Assembly (NCBI GenBank): GCA_029204225.1
Contig: CM055111.1
Coordinates: forward strand, 8,313,267-8,377,266
Direction: 5' to 3'
DNA: 64,000 nt
Source: Diphasiastrum complanatum
Taxonomy: Eukaryota > Streptophyta > Lycopodiopsida > Lycopodiales > Lycopodiaceae
In this document: positions 11,374 to 23,429 of the stretch, piece after piece
How the letters are laid out: each line of letters starts with the position of its first letter
Numbering within the stretch: the stretch's first letter is position 1
Notes under the pieces: generated by a model
The model's input: the letters and a program-made list of their open reading frames with translations, nothing else
Told to the model about the DNA's origin: nothing
Databases searched by the model: none
Translations under genes and position numbers: made by a program

Positions 11374-13254
11374 TTGCCCAATTGTCAGCTTCAAGAACCG
11401 GTTATGGAAGCTGGCTTGCAAAGAAATTTAATGGGGTACGAACTCTTGCGAAAGAAAGCACATGCTTGTCTCAACAAGGGGTTAAATCAAACCTTCACAC
11501 TGTTTCAAATTGGAAGCATACGTAAGATATCCTGCGCAAGGGAGAGCATAGAGAATAGCAAAGAGGAAGTTCTGCGGAAAAAATCTGCAAAATCTGAGGA
11601 CGAGGATATTGAAACAAGAGGCGGATCGAGTGAAGATTCAAATGCCACTCGATTGAACGAGATTTCTGGCAAGAATAAGGATTCCAATTCGTTTTTGGAT
11701 GAACAAGGAAGTGATTCTGCAGGCGAAGGTTTTCCGGTTGACAGTAGTGATGATGAAGTCCGCAAAGCAACTGGTGAATCTGAATCCTCTTCTGATTCCA
11801 AGGGAGATGGTTTCAAAATAGTTGAGAAGGAACGGTTGACACTGCCTGAACTTGAGGGTTTTCTGAAGCACATGGAAGCAGCATTTGCTGCAGACGATCC
11901 AAGAATTGGCGTAATATCACTGAGGCTAGGCCAAGAGCATGACCTGCATGGTGGTAGTCCTCACAAAATCCTGGCATACGCCAACAGAGCTTTGAAAATC
12001 TTGGGCAAAGGATCCAAAGATACAATCGAGGTTGGCATGTGTTTGCATCTCTCCGGATCAGCGTACTACAAGATGGGCAAATACGACACTTGTTTGGCAA
12101 ATCTAAGTCGAGCGCTTCATATAATCAGCGCCAAGGAAGAAGAAGGTCAGGATTGCAGAGCACTTAAGTTTGCTGTTCATTTTCTGCTGGGAGACACAAT
12201 GACTGCCATGGGTAAGAACGATAATGCGTTGGGTCATTATACACTGGGACTTTCCATTCAGGAAGAGCTCCTTGAATCTGGGCATCCCCAACTGGCCTAT
12301 AATTGCAGGCGAGTAGCCGAAGCCTTCACTCAGGTGGTGCGGTTTGAAGAAGCCTTACCACTGTGCCAGAAAGCCCTGCAGATTCATAGCGGATACCATG
12401 GCGATTGCTCAATGGAAGAGGCATCCGATCGTCGTCTGCTTGCAGTCATTTACAGGGGCTTAGAGGATCACGAAAAAGCATTACGAGAGCATAAACTCGT
12501 GAAGGATATTCTTACATCAAAGGGAAAAACACGGGAGGTTGATATGGTAGCCATAGCCATTGCTGATTCCTACATTTCTCTGCAACGTTACGATGATGCA
12601 GTTGCTGTGCTGGGGAGTGCGACATTTTGACTAGAAGAAACGAGCCCCTTAAGAGGTCTTGCCCATGTCAATCTAGCTTAAACGTATTTGCTTCAGCAAA
12701 GGCTGGATAACGCAAGGCAAGAATGTGAAAGAGGGCTAGAAATTTTGAGCAACAGCAGAACAGAAGAGGCCAATCTATTGACAATAGCTGAGGGATTCAC
12801 AGAGCTGGCCTCTATATTTGAAGGAATGCGTGAGACTGAGCAGGCCATTGAGCTTCTGGAGCAGGCACTTAGCCTTACCAAAAAATTCCCGGTCACTTGA
12901 ATGCTGTGGCAGGTACACAAGCGCAGATTGGTATGCTTCTCTATTTAGGCAAGAAGCACTGCCTTACATGAGGATGCAGCATCACAATTGCGGGCTAGTT
13001 TTGAAGATGACCATCCAAACCTTGCTTTAGTTCTTAACCAGATGGGTTTAGCCAATTTGGAGCTAAAGAAGTTCTCTTTGACAGCAGAGCTTTTTGAAAA
13101 ATGCGCACAGTTTGGAATATTTGAAGATGCCACTGTTGTCTTTAAAACACGCATCCATGTTGCATTGTGCACAACTGTCTTTAGAACCCTTGGGTTAACT
13201 GATCCCATAAAACCTTTGCTAACATCATTGGACTGCAGATTCAAGTCCAGTTGA
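11374..13254 (+). pseudogene. kinesin-light-chain-related (KLCR) TPR protein, broken copy
   Basis: The long frame 11374-12630 (418 codons) has an acidic Ser/Glu/Asp-rich N-terminal half (residues about 60-165). Tetratricopeptide repeats of the plant KLC-related family follow, starting near PELEGFLKHMEAAFAADD, with YANRALKILGKG, GSAYYKMGKYDTCLANLSRA, LGDTMTAMGKNDNALGHYT and AEAFTQVVRFEEALPLCQKA. Relatives in plants are scaffold-like proteins of about 500-650 residues associated with microtubules and the cell cortex. A stop at 12628 breaks the frame. Repeats resume at 12688-12900 (ARQECERGLEILSNSRTEE, MRETEQAIELLEQAL), shift frame, and resume at 12988-13254 (NPNLALVLNQMGLANLELKK-like), after which similarity fades. 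No introns are evident. A stop, frameshifts and a missing C-terminus make it a pseudogene, possibly processed. Confidence 0.8.
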
Positions 13255-14390
13255 TTACTTAAGACATGCAAGTACTGAAATGAGATCCAATAACCTTAGA
13301 AATACTGAAAAAATTCTTAACTGTACCGATCAAATGAATAACCATATGCCAGCGCTGACATATGGAAGCTAGCTACTGGGCTCAGTCTAACCAAGAACTA
13401 AACTAAGCTCTCAATCCTTCATCTAGAATATTGTAACATTCCGACCGACATTATTTCCTTACAATTAATTGCCAAACATTCATCAAAGTATCTGGACTTT
13501 GCACATACTGGGATATAGTATGTCATGCCCAAGGTAGATGATGATATTGTGTACCTTTTGGATGACTATGAGCAAGTCGAAATTATTGACTATTTGGAGT
13601 AGATGAATGTAGTGTTTGCTAATTAGTTAGGGTTTCGTACGGAAGTGAAACCTTTTGCAATAATAAGCAACCATCATTATTGATCCGATTGAGGCATGTT
13701 ATAGTATGAATGAAGAGAATGAGATCACAAATGCTATCTTTGCCTTTCGAAGTCGATTTTATAAAGATTCCAAATATAATGATGCTTTGGAAAGCATGGA
13801 GTAGGATGCACCTCCCGACATGGAAAATGCACCTGAGCTTGTGGCCTCCTCTATTCGTCCATGTTCACTATGAAAGTAGGAGGGCGTGGAGGAGGCAATG
13901 TCATTCTTTTGTACTTATTGAGGTGATGAGATTGGAGAGGGTGCTTTGAAGATTGGGAGAAATGATGTGGCTTTATTTCCCAAGTGATTCTATCGGGAGA
14001 ACGCACTCATCTCCTTCGTGATCATTCAACAAATGTTTCTGCCCCAAGTATCGCAATTTAAATCATTATGTATTCAAATCTTCAAAAAGAATATGATTTG
14101 ATATTTTTCTAGAACATGGTAGTAGTCACTATATCACCCATCTTCCATATGTATCTCTATTTCTTGCTTTCATATTTCTTTGAAGCTCAATAAATCTGAA
14201 TTTTTCCAAAAACACTACCTACATTTTTTGGGAAATAAGTTGATCAATACCCGTTTTTTGTATTCTAACCATAGATGCAGCGATTTCGCGAATCTGCGAA
14301 TCGCAATTAGCTACAGTGAATTGTTTGAAAAAAAAATGCATTACCTAAAAAGAAAAAATTCACATGTGTGGATTGTCCACAACATGTACT
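13255..14390. other. no recognised gene
   Basis: Weak protein-like pieces occur on the plus strand (about 13525-13600 with DDDIVYLLDDYEQVEIID; about 13710-13805 with FAFRSRFYKDSKYNDALE), separated by stops. They suggest another decayed coding sequence, but I cannot assign a family. The rest is AT-rich with no LTR ends. Confidence 0.3.
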
Positions 14391-14998
14391 TGTGATCTCC
14401 TAAGGTGTGTAGATGCACCAAGATCAAGACTAGATTGAGATTCAAGATCAATCTTAGATCCTATGGAAGAAACAAACTACTACATGCATTCAATCACTTC
14501 CAACTCTCACTCACACGTGTGGGAAGTATTCAAAAAATAATCTAAATAAAAACACGCTGCTCTCCTCGGGTAGAGAGAGAAAAAAACATCATGAGCTCTC
14601 GGGTAGAGAGAGAAAGCTAGAAATCCAATAACTCACAAAATCCATAAAATCACCAAATCAATTAGATCCAAAATGAGGAGTACAATGATACTAGTATTTC
14701 TATTGGACTATATTCAAGCACACCTCAATTTCCTATTGGACCTCACAACGTTCCACCTCTAAATCCTATTGGACCTCTTGGAATTTATCAAACAAAAGCT
14801 TTACACTTGTCTACACTCTAATTGGCACGTGTTTATCCTCTTACTCTATTTTGGCTCAATAGTGGCATTACAAGTGGAAATGCATACTTTGCCATCTATG
14901 CCAAATTTATTCCTATCAACATCCTACACCTAGATGCTTGATGTAAAAAACATAAGACCCCTATATCTAACATAGATAATCTTTTTCAATTCTTCACA
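14391..14998 (-). repeat. 3' LTR of decayed copia element A
   Basis: On the minus strand the LTR would begin TGTGAAGAATTG at 14998, just after the RNase H frame, and end near CTTAGGAGATCACA at 14391. Two short CTCGGGTAGAGAGAGA-type repeats lie at about 14566 and 14597. The distal part matches the relic at 35634-36275, which shares the CTCGGGTAGAGAGAGA and TTTCTATTGGAC blocks. The first 136 bases are repeated at 17538-17673. The end at 14391 is inferred from the CA dinucleotide and that comparison. Confidence 0.6.
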
Positions 14999-15013
14999 CT
15001 CCTAAAAAATTAT

Positions 15014-17005
15014 CTATGAAGATTTGAGCATTGATCTTGATATAACTCCAAGATTAGATATATGCTTGATGAAAGCACATTTGCTCAAAGGCTTGGTGAG
15101 TAGATTGGCAATACAAGAGGACAAGTTGACATGCTCCAAATAGATTTCTCCTCCAATAAGCTTTTCTCTCACAAAATGGTGTGCCACTTCTATGTGCTTG
15201 CTTCTTGCATGAAATATGGGATTATTGGCAAGAGCTTGGGCCGAGTTGTTATCACACTTGATCATTGGTAGATCATCCTCCTTGATGCACTTTAGCTCAT
15301 TAATAACCTCTTGATCCAAAGTACTTCTTTGGTAGTTGTAGTGAGTGCTTTGTACTCGGCCTCACATGAAGAGAGAGATATAGTATCTTGCTTTTTGGAA
15401 AGCCAAGATATTAGATTGCCTCCAAGAAAGATAGTGTATGCACTAATAGACTTTCAATCCATCTTGTCACTTGCAAAGTCCGAATATGAGTAGCCAATAA
15501 TGGATAGATCTTCACTTTTATAGAGTAGACCATAATCACTAGATGAAGATACATATCTTAGTATCCTCTTGGCCATCTTCCAATGATGGATCTTAGGATC
15601 TTGCATAAATTGACTCAATTTGTGCACACAAAAACTTAGATCGGGCCTAGTAATGGTAAGCCAAATCAAGGAGCCTAGAAGACTCCTAAAAAGTGTGATG
15701 TCCTCAAAGGATCTTTCATCACCTTCATTAGGATCATTGGAGTATCTATGCTCTTAGAATTTTTCATATGGAATTTTTTCAACATAGAGTGAGCATATCT
15801 AAAGCTTAGGTACATAAAGGACTTTAGAGAGAGAAAGAATTTTAGAGGATGCAAGCTTCAAGGGAATGTTCCCTATGCCTTCAATAGGACATTCAAAATC
15901 ATTTGTAGTATATATTGATTTCTTGACTCCATCATAAGGTGCAATAGAAGAGAAAGAGTCCTTGGAGCTACACATATGTGAAGAGGCTCCACTATCAATA
16001 TACCATAGGTCGTCCTTCTTGAAAGGAGTAGATGAGACACTAGAGACCATAAGATATCCCTCTCCATCACTTGCAATAGTGTCTTCCTTCTCATTGGTAG
16101 TGTTGGCTTGCTTGAGTTGATTCTTCTTCTTGAAGCAATTGGTGGCATAATGACCTTTCTTGCCACAATAAAAGCATTTGATCTTCTTCTTCTTGAGCTT
16201 GGATGATGAAGCATTAGAGCAATCATCTTCCTCCTCATCTTTGTCTTTGGATTTGACTTTGTCCTTGCTTGAGGATTGTTGATGTTGGTTCTTGCTCCTC
16301 CCTTTGTGCTTATCCTTGGCAAAGAGAGCTTTGCCATGATTATGAGTGAGAGAAAGCTTGTCCATCCTCAAGAGCTTGTACTCTTGTCTTGATTCTTCCG
16401 AAATTAGCACACTTTGGAGAGCCTGCAAACTTGGTAGCTCCTCCTTAATGGCATAGGATTGGACAAGGTTATCAAATTCACTTCTCAAGCCATTGAGAAT
16501 GACTTGAACTAGCTCATTTTGATTGATGGAATCACCAACACAAGCAAGTTCTCTATGAATATCTTTTACTCTCAAAACATAACTAGATGCACTCTCATCA
16601 CTCTTTTGGCTGCTTTGAAAGATTTGATTCCTACGTGAGAAGCCTAGAGGTATTCTTAGCCTCATAGATAGTCTTGAGACAATCCCAAGCTTCTTTGGCT
16701 GTTTTACAAGTACCTATCTCCCTCAACATCTCATTAGAGACATTCATCTTAATGTAGTGGAGAGACATCCTAGCTCTCTTTTTGTATTTTTGAACCTCTT
16801 GAAGAACTTGTGGTTCTTCTTCAAGGCCAAGAACTGTGTCCATCACGTCTTGAAGGATCAAGATGGACTCCATCCTCATTTTCCAAATTGAATAGTTTGA
16901 AGTGGTCAATCTTTCACTTGGTTCCAACAAGGATGAACCCACTGAAGACATTTGAAGTGAAGAAAACTCAAATGATGAACAATAAATGTTGCTACACACT
17001 CTCAA
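15014..17005 (-). pseudogene. Ty1/copia element A, internally deleted gag-pol
   Basis: From 17005 down, the minus strand encodes copia gag (LTTSNYSIWKMRMESIL; SYVLRVKDIHRELA), zinc knuckle CFYCGKKGHYATNC and protease WYIDSGASSHMC, to VLYVPKL near 15805. The reading then jumps to RT C-terminal sequence (YAHSMLKKFHMKN-like, near 15785), TRPDLSFCVHKLSQFMQD (15669-15454), and RNase H with IKCDNNSAQALANNPIFHAR (15319-15014). The whole integrase and most of RT, including the YVDD box, are missing, an internal deletion of roughly 2.3 kb compared with the intact element at 25257. Stops also break the remaining frames. It cannot transpose on its own. Confidence 0.88.
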
Positions 17006-17537
17006 TAGGATCCAATAATAGAGTACTATCTCCTCCTATGAAAGATCTTGCAACTATCTGTGAATTGATTCTCACTAGCTACACAAATCTCTCTAAAACA
17101 AGATCTATTTCACATCAAATGATGGAGTATAGGCAAAGTTAGGATCAAACACTCTTAGCACGTGTGAAGTACTCTAAGAAACCAAATTTGACTCAAATAC
17201 AGTGATATTGCATGAAACAAAATGGCTAAGATCTCAAAACAGTGCCTAGATCACATATAGATGAGATTGGCAAGCATACAACTGTGATTTTGGATCAACC
17301 AAGCAATTTCTTGACCAAACCAAATGTGTCCACCCAGGTCTAGGTGCCCTACCTAACCCTCTTAAAAAGCTTATAACTTCTGATTGGCTCAACCAAATGG
17401 AATGAAATTGATTGCATCAAAAACTAGACAAAAATAGCTTTAAAACAAGCTATCAAGCAAGATAAATGGATCAAGCATGAGAGAGAACTTCCAAATTGAA
17501 ATTGGATGTTCCTCACATGTGTCTGAGCACCTGATTC

Positions 17538-17673
17538 TGGCATTACAAGTGGAAATGCATAATTTGCCATCTATGCCAAATTTATTCCTATCAACATCCT
17601 ACACCTAGATGCTTGATGTAAAAAACATAAGACCCCTATATCTAACATTGATAATCTTTTTCAATTCTTCACA
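17538..17673 (-). repeat. 5' LTR remnant of copia element A
   Basis: 136 bases match 14863-14998 with two substitutions that I can see, in the same orientation. Both start TGTGAAGAATTGAAAAAG on the minus strand, so this is the outer end of the upstream LTR. Beyond 17538 the two copies diverge at once, so the rest of the 5' LTR has been replaced or deleted. No PBS was found between here and the gag start at 17005. Confidence 0.65.
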
Positions 17674-17844
17674 ATTTCGGGCCTCCTCCTCGCGGACAGA
17701 ACTGCGCCAGCAGTGCAGGAGGCCAATTTTTTTTCTGAGAGCTGTGGGCGTCCGATCATCGCAAGTGAATAGTTGGCAGGCATCTTATGCCGGGTGGGTT
17801 TGAGCTTCGTGGAGAGCGAAACGACCAATTTTTGATATTTGGTA

Positions 17845-20015
17845 AGTGTAGGCTTGATTTTTTGCAATTGCACACTAAAGAGTCCAAGTGTGAATTCTTT
17901 AAACAAGAATTGCTTTATCTTGGTCTTAAAATCACAGTTAATGGGATCAAGATTGACGAGGATAAAATCAAGTTTGTGATTGAGTGGCCAATTCCAGGAA
18001 CTGTGAAGCAAGTAAAATCATTTTTAAGATATATTGTTTTCTTTAGGAGATTTATTGAGGATTATGCTAAGGTAGCAGCACCACTCAATAATCTGACAAA
18101 AGGGATTGTTAATAGAAAGAAAAAGTCCGTTACAAATTGCAAATCCAAACTTACCTTGCATCGTGAGAACTAACGCAAGTGATATTGCAATTGGAGCGAT
18201 TCTATTACAAATGGATAGGCCACTAGCGTTTGAAAGCAAAGAATTCACTGGTCCTCAGTTGCATTATATTACGCATGAAAAGGAATTGTTTGCAGTAATC
18301 CATGCACTTAAAACCTGGCGCCACTACTTGTATGGTAGTAAGTTTATACTATATACGGATCACCAACCTCTTAAGTATTTCTGCAATCAACATGATCTTC
18401 GGGGGAGGAAAGCTCGATGGGCTGAATTAATGCAAAAATTTGATCATGAAATACATTACATAAGAGGCAACTCTAATTAAGTTGTAGATGCTCTTAATCG
18501 ATTGGTGAATTGAACGAGTTGTCATTTACCCAGATTTTTACGGATCTATATCTTTCGCTGAGAGGAAAATATGAATCAGACTCTCATTCTGGTCATATTT
18601 GGAGCATTGTTCGGACCAAAAGAAATGTAGACGGTGTTGAGTCAAGTTCACAGGGGACTCAACTAACAAAGAAAGATAAGAAGATTGTGGGACAGTTTAC
18701 CATTCGAGATGGATTGCTATTTGTTGTGTACCTGGGGATGAGGAGCTCAAACGCAGGATTTTGTTTGAATGTCATGACATACCCTGTGTAGGACATCCCG
18801 GTATACATAGGACTTTGGACTTGGTTAAAAGAGAGTTTTATTGGCCAAAGCTCAAACCATATGTCGAGTCATATGTTATTAAATGCTAGCCCTATCAACT
18901 AGCAAAGGCTGAACGCCATAAGGCTGGTAGTTTGTTGCATCCGTTAGATATCCCTGATAAGAGATGGGAAAGCATATCTATGGATTTTGTAGTTAGACTT
19001 CCTAAGACCCAACGACAAAATGATTCTATTTGGGTTGTAGTGGATCGGTTAAAAAATAGATGCTTTCATACCAGTAAAGTCGACTATAAAGGCTTCTGAT
19101 TTAGCTCAGATCTTTGTTGAAAGATTATTTCGATTGTATGGTTTTCCAAGTGACATTGTTAGTGATAGAGATCCTAAGTTCACAGGTCACTTTTGGTCAA
19201 CAGTATTCCATAAATTGGAAAATTCTCTGAGTTTAAGTTCTTCTGATCACCCTGAATCAGATGGCCAGACAGAAAGGACTAATCAAACTATGGAAGTTAT
19301 TTTGAGAACGTTTTCTCATAGGAAATCTCATTGGGAAGATTACCTCCCACTGGTTGAGTTTGCATATAATAGTAGAAAACATTCTGCTACATGTTAAGCT
19401 TTTATGCATATGTATGGTTTTCAACCTAGATCTCCAGTAAATGTTGAGATGAAGTCTATTATTATCCAGAAGGTTGCTGATTTTCTGCATGATATGCAAG
19501 AGATGTTGCAAGTGGCTAAAGATAGTATCCGTAGTGCTCAGGATAGAGCTAAACACTATACGGATTTTAAGAGATCTCCAAGATATTTCAAAGTTGATGA
19601 TTGGGTATACCTTAGGATTCCAAAATATTGTAAGACATTACGTACAGGGAAGCATTACAAACTGTCCACCCATTTTTGTGGACTGTTCAAGATTGTACGT
19701 AGAATTGGTTCTTTGGCGTATGAACTCGATCTTCAAGGAAAATCGGATGCACACCCAGTATTTCATGTAAGTCGTTTGAAACTAAGTTCACATGAAGGTG
19801 ATACAGCTGGATCGGATGAGCATTTATCCCATTTGAAAGATTTGTTGCTTAGTGTACCTTTGGAACTTGAGAAAGTGCTCAGAACCAGAGATAAACAATT
19901 GAGAAATCGATCTATCTCTGAGTGCCTAATTCGGTGGAAAGGCTGTACTGAGGACGATGATTCATGGGAGAGAGTTGATAGCATAGAGAAGAATTTTCCA
20001 AAGTTCAACTTTTGA
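17845..20015 (+). pseudogene. Ty3/gypsy chromovirus pol 3' half (copy A)
   Basis: Begins inside RT (KCEFFKQELLYLGLKIT at about 17890; SFLRYIVFFRRFIEDYAKVA), then RNase H (18106-18480) with ASDIAIGAILLQMDRPLAF and LYTDHQPLKYF. Next is a decayed zinc-binding zone (18510-18900), then the integrase core (18940-19400) with SMDFVV, FRLYGFPSDIVSDRDPKFTG and DHPESDGQTERTNQTME. The C-terminal domain (19404-20015) has HPVFHVSRLK and ends in a chromodomain, CLIRWKGCTEDDDSWERVDS. Chromodomains bind modified histone tails and steer integration, which places it among the chromoviruses. Stops occur near 18478 (TAA), in the zinc-binding zone and at 19397. A G-run polypurine tract (about 20029-20043) and an LTR follow directly. 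Confidence 0.88.
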
Positions 20016-20043
20016 GGACAGGAGCAGTTCAAGGGGGGGGAAA

Positions 20044-20360
20044 TGCTATGTCCATGACCTTTACATAGGATTCAGTATACTCCTAGTCTTGGATACATAG
20101 CACTCCAATGAATCAAGCTGTTAGGTATGCCACGTCATACTGAACGTGACCCAGAAGTAACTAATATCCTTGTGAGGCCCAAAACACACTAAATGGAGTT
20201 AGTACAAGGTATGAGACAGTGTATGCATGTGTAGAGTTATCAATAACAATTCTCCGAATAGAGGATCCATGCATAGAGACTCTATTCTAGATGAATCTAT
20301 GTATAGGGGAATTAGGACCTTGCATGTCTATGTGCACACGCAGTTCTAGGCTCTATGTAA
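20044..20360 (+). repeat. LTR of chromovirus copy A (3' end uncertain)
   Basis: Directly after the polypurine tract the sequence starts TGCTATGTCCATGACC; the second copy at 43828 starts TGTTATGTCCATGACC. The two remain closely similar over about 300 bp. Copy B then lacks about 110 bp that copy A has at about 20357-20467, after which similarity resumes through the gag start. I could not find a standard PBS, so where the LTR ends and the leader begins is unresolved. Confidence 0.6.
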
Positions 20361-20640
20361 GGAGGCCAAACTCGCCCTACTCCTAACATTTGTGGTTGAT
20401 TCATTGCCATGCTCTCACTCTACTTTCATGCTTCTTGTTCCTTGGCTTGGGGGTGCAGGCCCGCCACCCAGCAACGCTTTTTAGGAAGGCAAAGGAGGGA
20501 GATGGGGGTTAAAGGCTCCATTTCCATCATTGAGGAGCTTAATTGTGGCCTAGTCTCCTTAAGTAGTTCTCTCAAGCTCTCTAAGCCATTTTGTTGCAAA
20601 GCTCTTGTCATTTTTTCTTTGTCTCCTTCCTTAGCGTCCC

Positions 20641-22180
20641 ATGGATCCTGCTATGCTCTTGGGTGAAGGACCATCTTCAACACCACCTCCTCCTGATGTA
20701 GATACTAATCAACTTGTTCAGGCTTTGAAGTTGTTGCAAAACCAAATCTTGGACATGCAAGCCAAGCATGCCGTGACCGAGCAAGAGTGGCATTCTTCAA
20801 CGCACTCGCGGTCTGCTGGTGTTGATCCAATGTTTAATCCGGAATTCTTTTTAGGTGAAAAGAAGGTCCGGCTTCCCGATGTGGTATTGTCATGGCTCGA
20901 TCGGTGGAATAGTCATTTTTCCATGCACGATGTGCCTGATAGTACAAATATCGCTTCTTCTCTCATGTTTTTACGCGGCAAGGCGTTTACTTGGTGGCAA
21001 GATCTGAAGGAGAGGGCTGGTGCCTTTTCTACATGGATGCGTTTCAAGAAGCCTTTAAAATGACTTTGCTTTCGGTGTTGGATGACTTTGAGCATTGGCG
21101 GCGTTTCACCACCGTGCAGATGGGTACTAGGCCATTAGATGTCTATATCCAAGCATTCCAGGAGATTTTACCCCGACTCGCTTTGCGAATCGATCCTATC
21201 CTATTAAAACTACACTTTATATTGGGGCTTTGGAAAGAATTTCAACTAGAAGTGCGGCATAACCAACCGCAAACTATCGAGGATGCAATTCGCTTTGCAA
21301 AAATCTTCAATGACGCCGATTTTGCCTCTCGCAAGGAGCAAAGTATGCCCAAGGCTGAACAAAAAGAAAAGAAATTTTTCAAGAAGCGGGGCAGAGACAA
21401 GACAGACACCGATTCCCAAGGCGGAAAAAAGCGCGTCAAGTTGGATCGCGCGGATTTTGACAGTGCGAGAATCAGCGACTTGTGCTTTTCCTATATGGAG
21501 AAGAGGCATCTTCCAAAACATTGTCCAAAGAAAAAGCAATAGAAATCTGGAAAGCAACTTAAATCCTTTAAAGTGCCAGGTAATTCTAATATTTCTTTTG
21601 TTGACTTATCCTTTAATACCACTATTTTTGGCCCCCACGATCTCATTCGTATGAATGGAGTCGTAGGACACCAAACTGTGACTGTTCTTTTTTATGATGG
21701 TTCCACACATAACTTCATAAATGCTAAGCTGGTGCAAAAGCTGAAGGCGGCTACTGCACCAAGTAATCACTTGTATGTGGTGAAAATGGCGTCAGGGAAG
21801 ATCGGCAAGCTTGGGATGTTCCTCAGCTGCCGCTTTAGATTCAGGATTATGTTGAACCACTAGATTGTCATATCATGAATTTGGATAGCGTAGACATAAT
21901 CTTAAGAAAAGAATGGTTTTATTCTAAAAATGAGTCTTTAATAAAGGATTATGTTACTCATAGTATTTCTTTTTTTTATAAGGGCTCGTTGTTTGAGCTA
22001 AAAGGCGATGTAAATAGGCCTTTTGATCCTATGGTTTCTACTTTAGAAGTTGTTGAATATTTGAAAGATTCTAGTAATAAAATTTATCTTTGGTTCTTGA
22101 AAGATCAAATTTATGTGGATGACCATGCAGTCCAGATTCTAAATATTGAATTATCGCATTTGTCTTTGAATGAGAAAGAT
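20641..22180 (+). pseudogene. chromovirus gag-protease (copy A)
   Basis: Gag starts at 20641 (MDPAMLLGEGPSSTPPPPD), with capsid motifs RWNSHFSMHDVPDSTN and FTWWQDLKERAG. A frameshift near 21020-21063 moves it into the 20991-21542 frame (DDFEHWRRFTTVQMGTRPLD, then a basic stretch). The zinc knuckle reads LCFSYMEKRHLPKHC: the second Cys is Tyr and the Gly before His is Arg, unlike copy B. The protease zone (21573-21863) contains FYDGSTHNF, and a spacer (21875-22210) begins MNLDSVDIILRKEWFYSK. Sequence departs from copy B at about 22180. Capsid proteins of this type form the virus-like particle in the cytoplasm; this copy is inactive. Confidence 0.85.
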
Positions 22181-22291
22181 GTGCGTGACATCATAAACCA
22201 AATCTATTGATAGATTGAAGCCATACAATTCATACAACCTTTAAAGAGTTGACTCTCCTAATAGTCCAGCACCTCTTAGTATTTCTTCTTT

Positions 22292-23424
22292 TTAAGCTTG
22301 GGTACATGCCCTCTTTGATCGAGATAAGGCCTCTACCATTTCAGAAATTAGTCGCTTGGTTGGAGGATATCTAGCTTGATATCTATTTCCACCATAGAAA
22401 TAGTGCCCTATACAGTTTTCAGGCTGATTTTCAAAGGTAGCTTGAGCTTTAGCTTGGTCACCATCTTTGAGGAGACCAGTTTTACATTGGGCAGGATGAT
22501 TGCCTATTACCATCATCAACATGGCATGTAGTTGACAATGCTTGGAAATTTTTGACGAATAGCCAAAAATATCGTCGGGAGGATAGTTGTAGTATAGCTC
22601 AGCTCCACTTACAAAAAGATACTCCAATTTATCCACAAGTGGTCTCATGAAAGCCCCAAGGACATCAACCGAGCTTTTAATAAGCTTCTTGCAAGTGAAA
22701 GGAATGAACAAAACTAGTAGAATTTTTTTGGTAGAGCTTTTTCCAGAATTAAGAATGTTGATTTCAATCACACCACAATCCTTCTGCTTTGTTCAAGATG
22801 CTTGAAAACCATCCCAATGCAAAAGCAAAGCAAAGTTGCGAGGATCACCCTACCACATTACACATAATTCCCATTATATGCAACATTTTACAAAAAAAAA
22901 AAAACAAATCACTATCTCAATGCAAATGGGTCATATAGCTTACCTTGCACATATTCTTTTCACACCGAATAGAAGAACGACACTTTTTGCAAGAAAATTC
23001 ATATAGTTTTCCATTCCAACCATCTTGGAGTGCCTGAGACTTGTTGGGAAATGCTGCATAACTCTTTTTGCAATAAGGCTTTTTACAAACTATTGGCAGT
23101 TCATAAAATGAATTTGGATCCCAACATTGTTGTGTTGCTCTACACTTTTCACCATCCCAAAATTTGTATATTTGTTCAGGGTGTTCTTTCAGGTCTTTCC
23201 CCAACCATCGCTCTTTGTTACGCCACATCTTCAATAATTCATAGCAAAGTCTTCTACTTTTTGTCATGGATTGCAACTGCAAGCAAATGGGAGCATGGTT
23301 AAGGACCACCATGTCTTTCCTTGGCATACTACACTTTACGCACTTCTCGCAACATGACAAACAATCATGCTTCAGTATTTTCTTTTTTTGTGCATCTTCC
23401 TTGCATAGGCTATTAATACAACAA
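22292..23424 (-). pseudogene. Cys-rich transposase-like gene, downstream part (split by copia)
   Basis: The minus strand from 23424 to 22917 encodes a Cys-rich region (CKEDAQKKKILKHDC, CCEKCVKCSMPRKD, VCKKPYCKKSYAAFP, CKKCRSSIRCEKNMC). The 22840-22292 stretch then reads DPRNFALLLHWDGFQAS, a one-stop gap, GVIEINILNSGKS, GNHPAQCKTGLLKDGD and HYFYGGNRYQARYP. The order (target-mimicking WDGF, then GxHPAQCxxG, then YYGxNRYxARYP) resembles, from memory, a transposase-like family distantly allied to tnp2 and known from fungi and invertebrates as uncharacterised proteins. The upstream part lies at 29866-30540 beyond the inserted copia element; joining across it keeps the frame. A stop near 22790 and the break at 22917-22840 mark decay. 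Family assignment is an inference. Confidence 0.55.
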
Positions 23425-23429
23425 GTTTT
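23425..23429. repeat. target site duplication GTTTT (left)
   Basis: GTTTT immediately precedes the 5' LTR and is repeated at 29861-29865 immediately after the 3' LTR. A 5-bp duplication is the expected size for Ty1/copia integrase. Confidence 0.9.

Noticed and set aside
11495-11873. minus-strand frames inside the TPR relic
   Set aside because: Antisense shadows of the Ser/Glu-rich coding region; no independent protein features.
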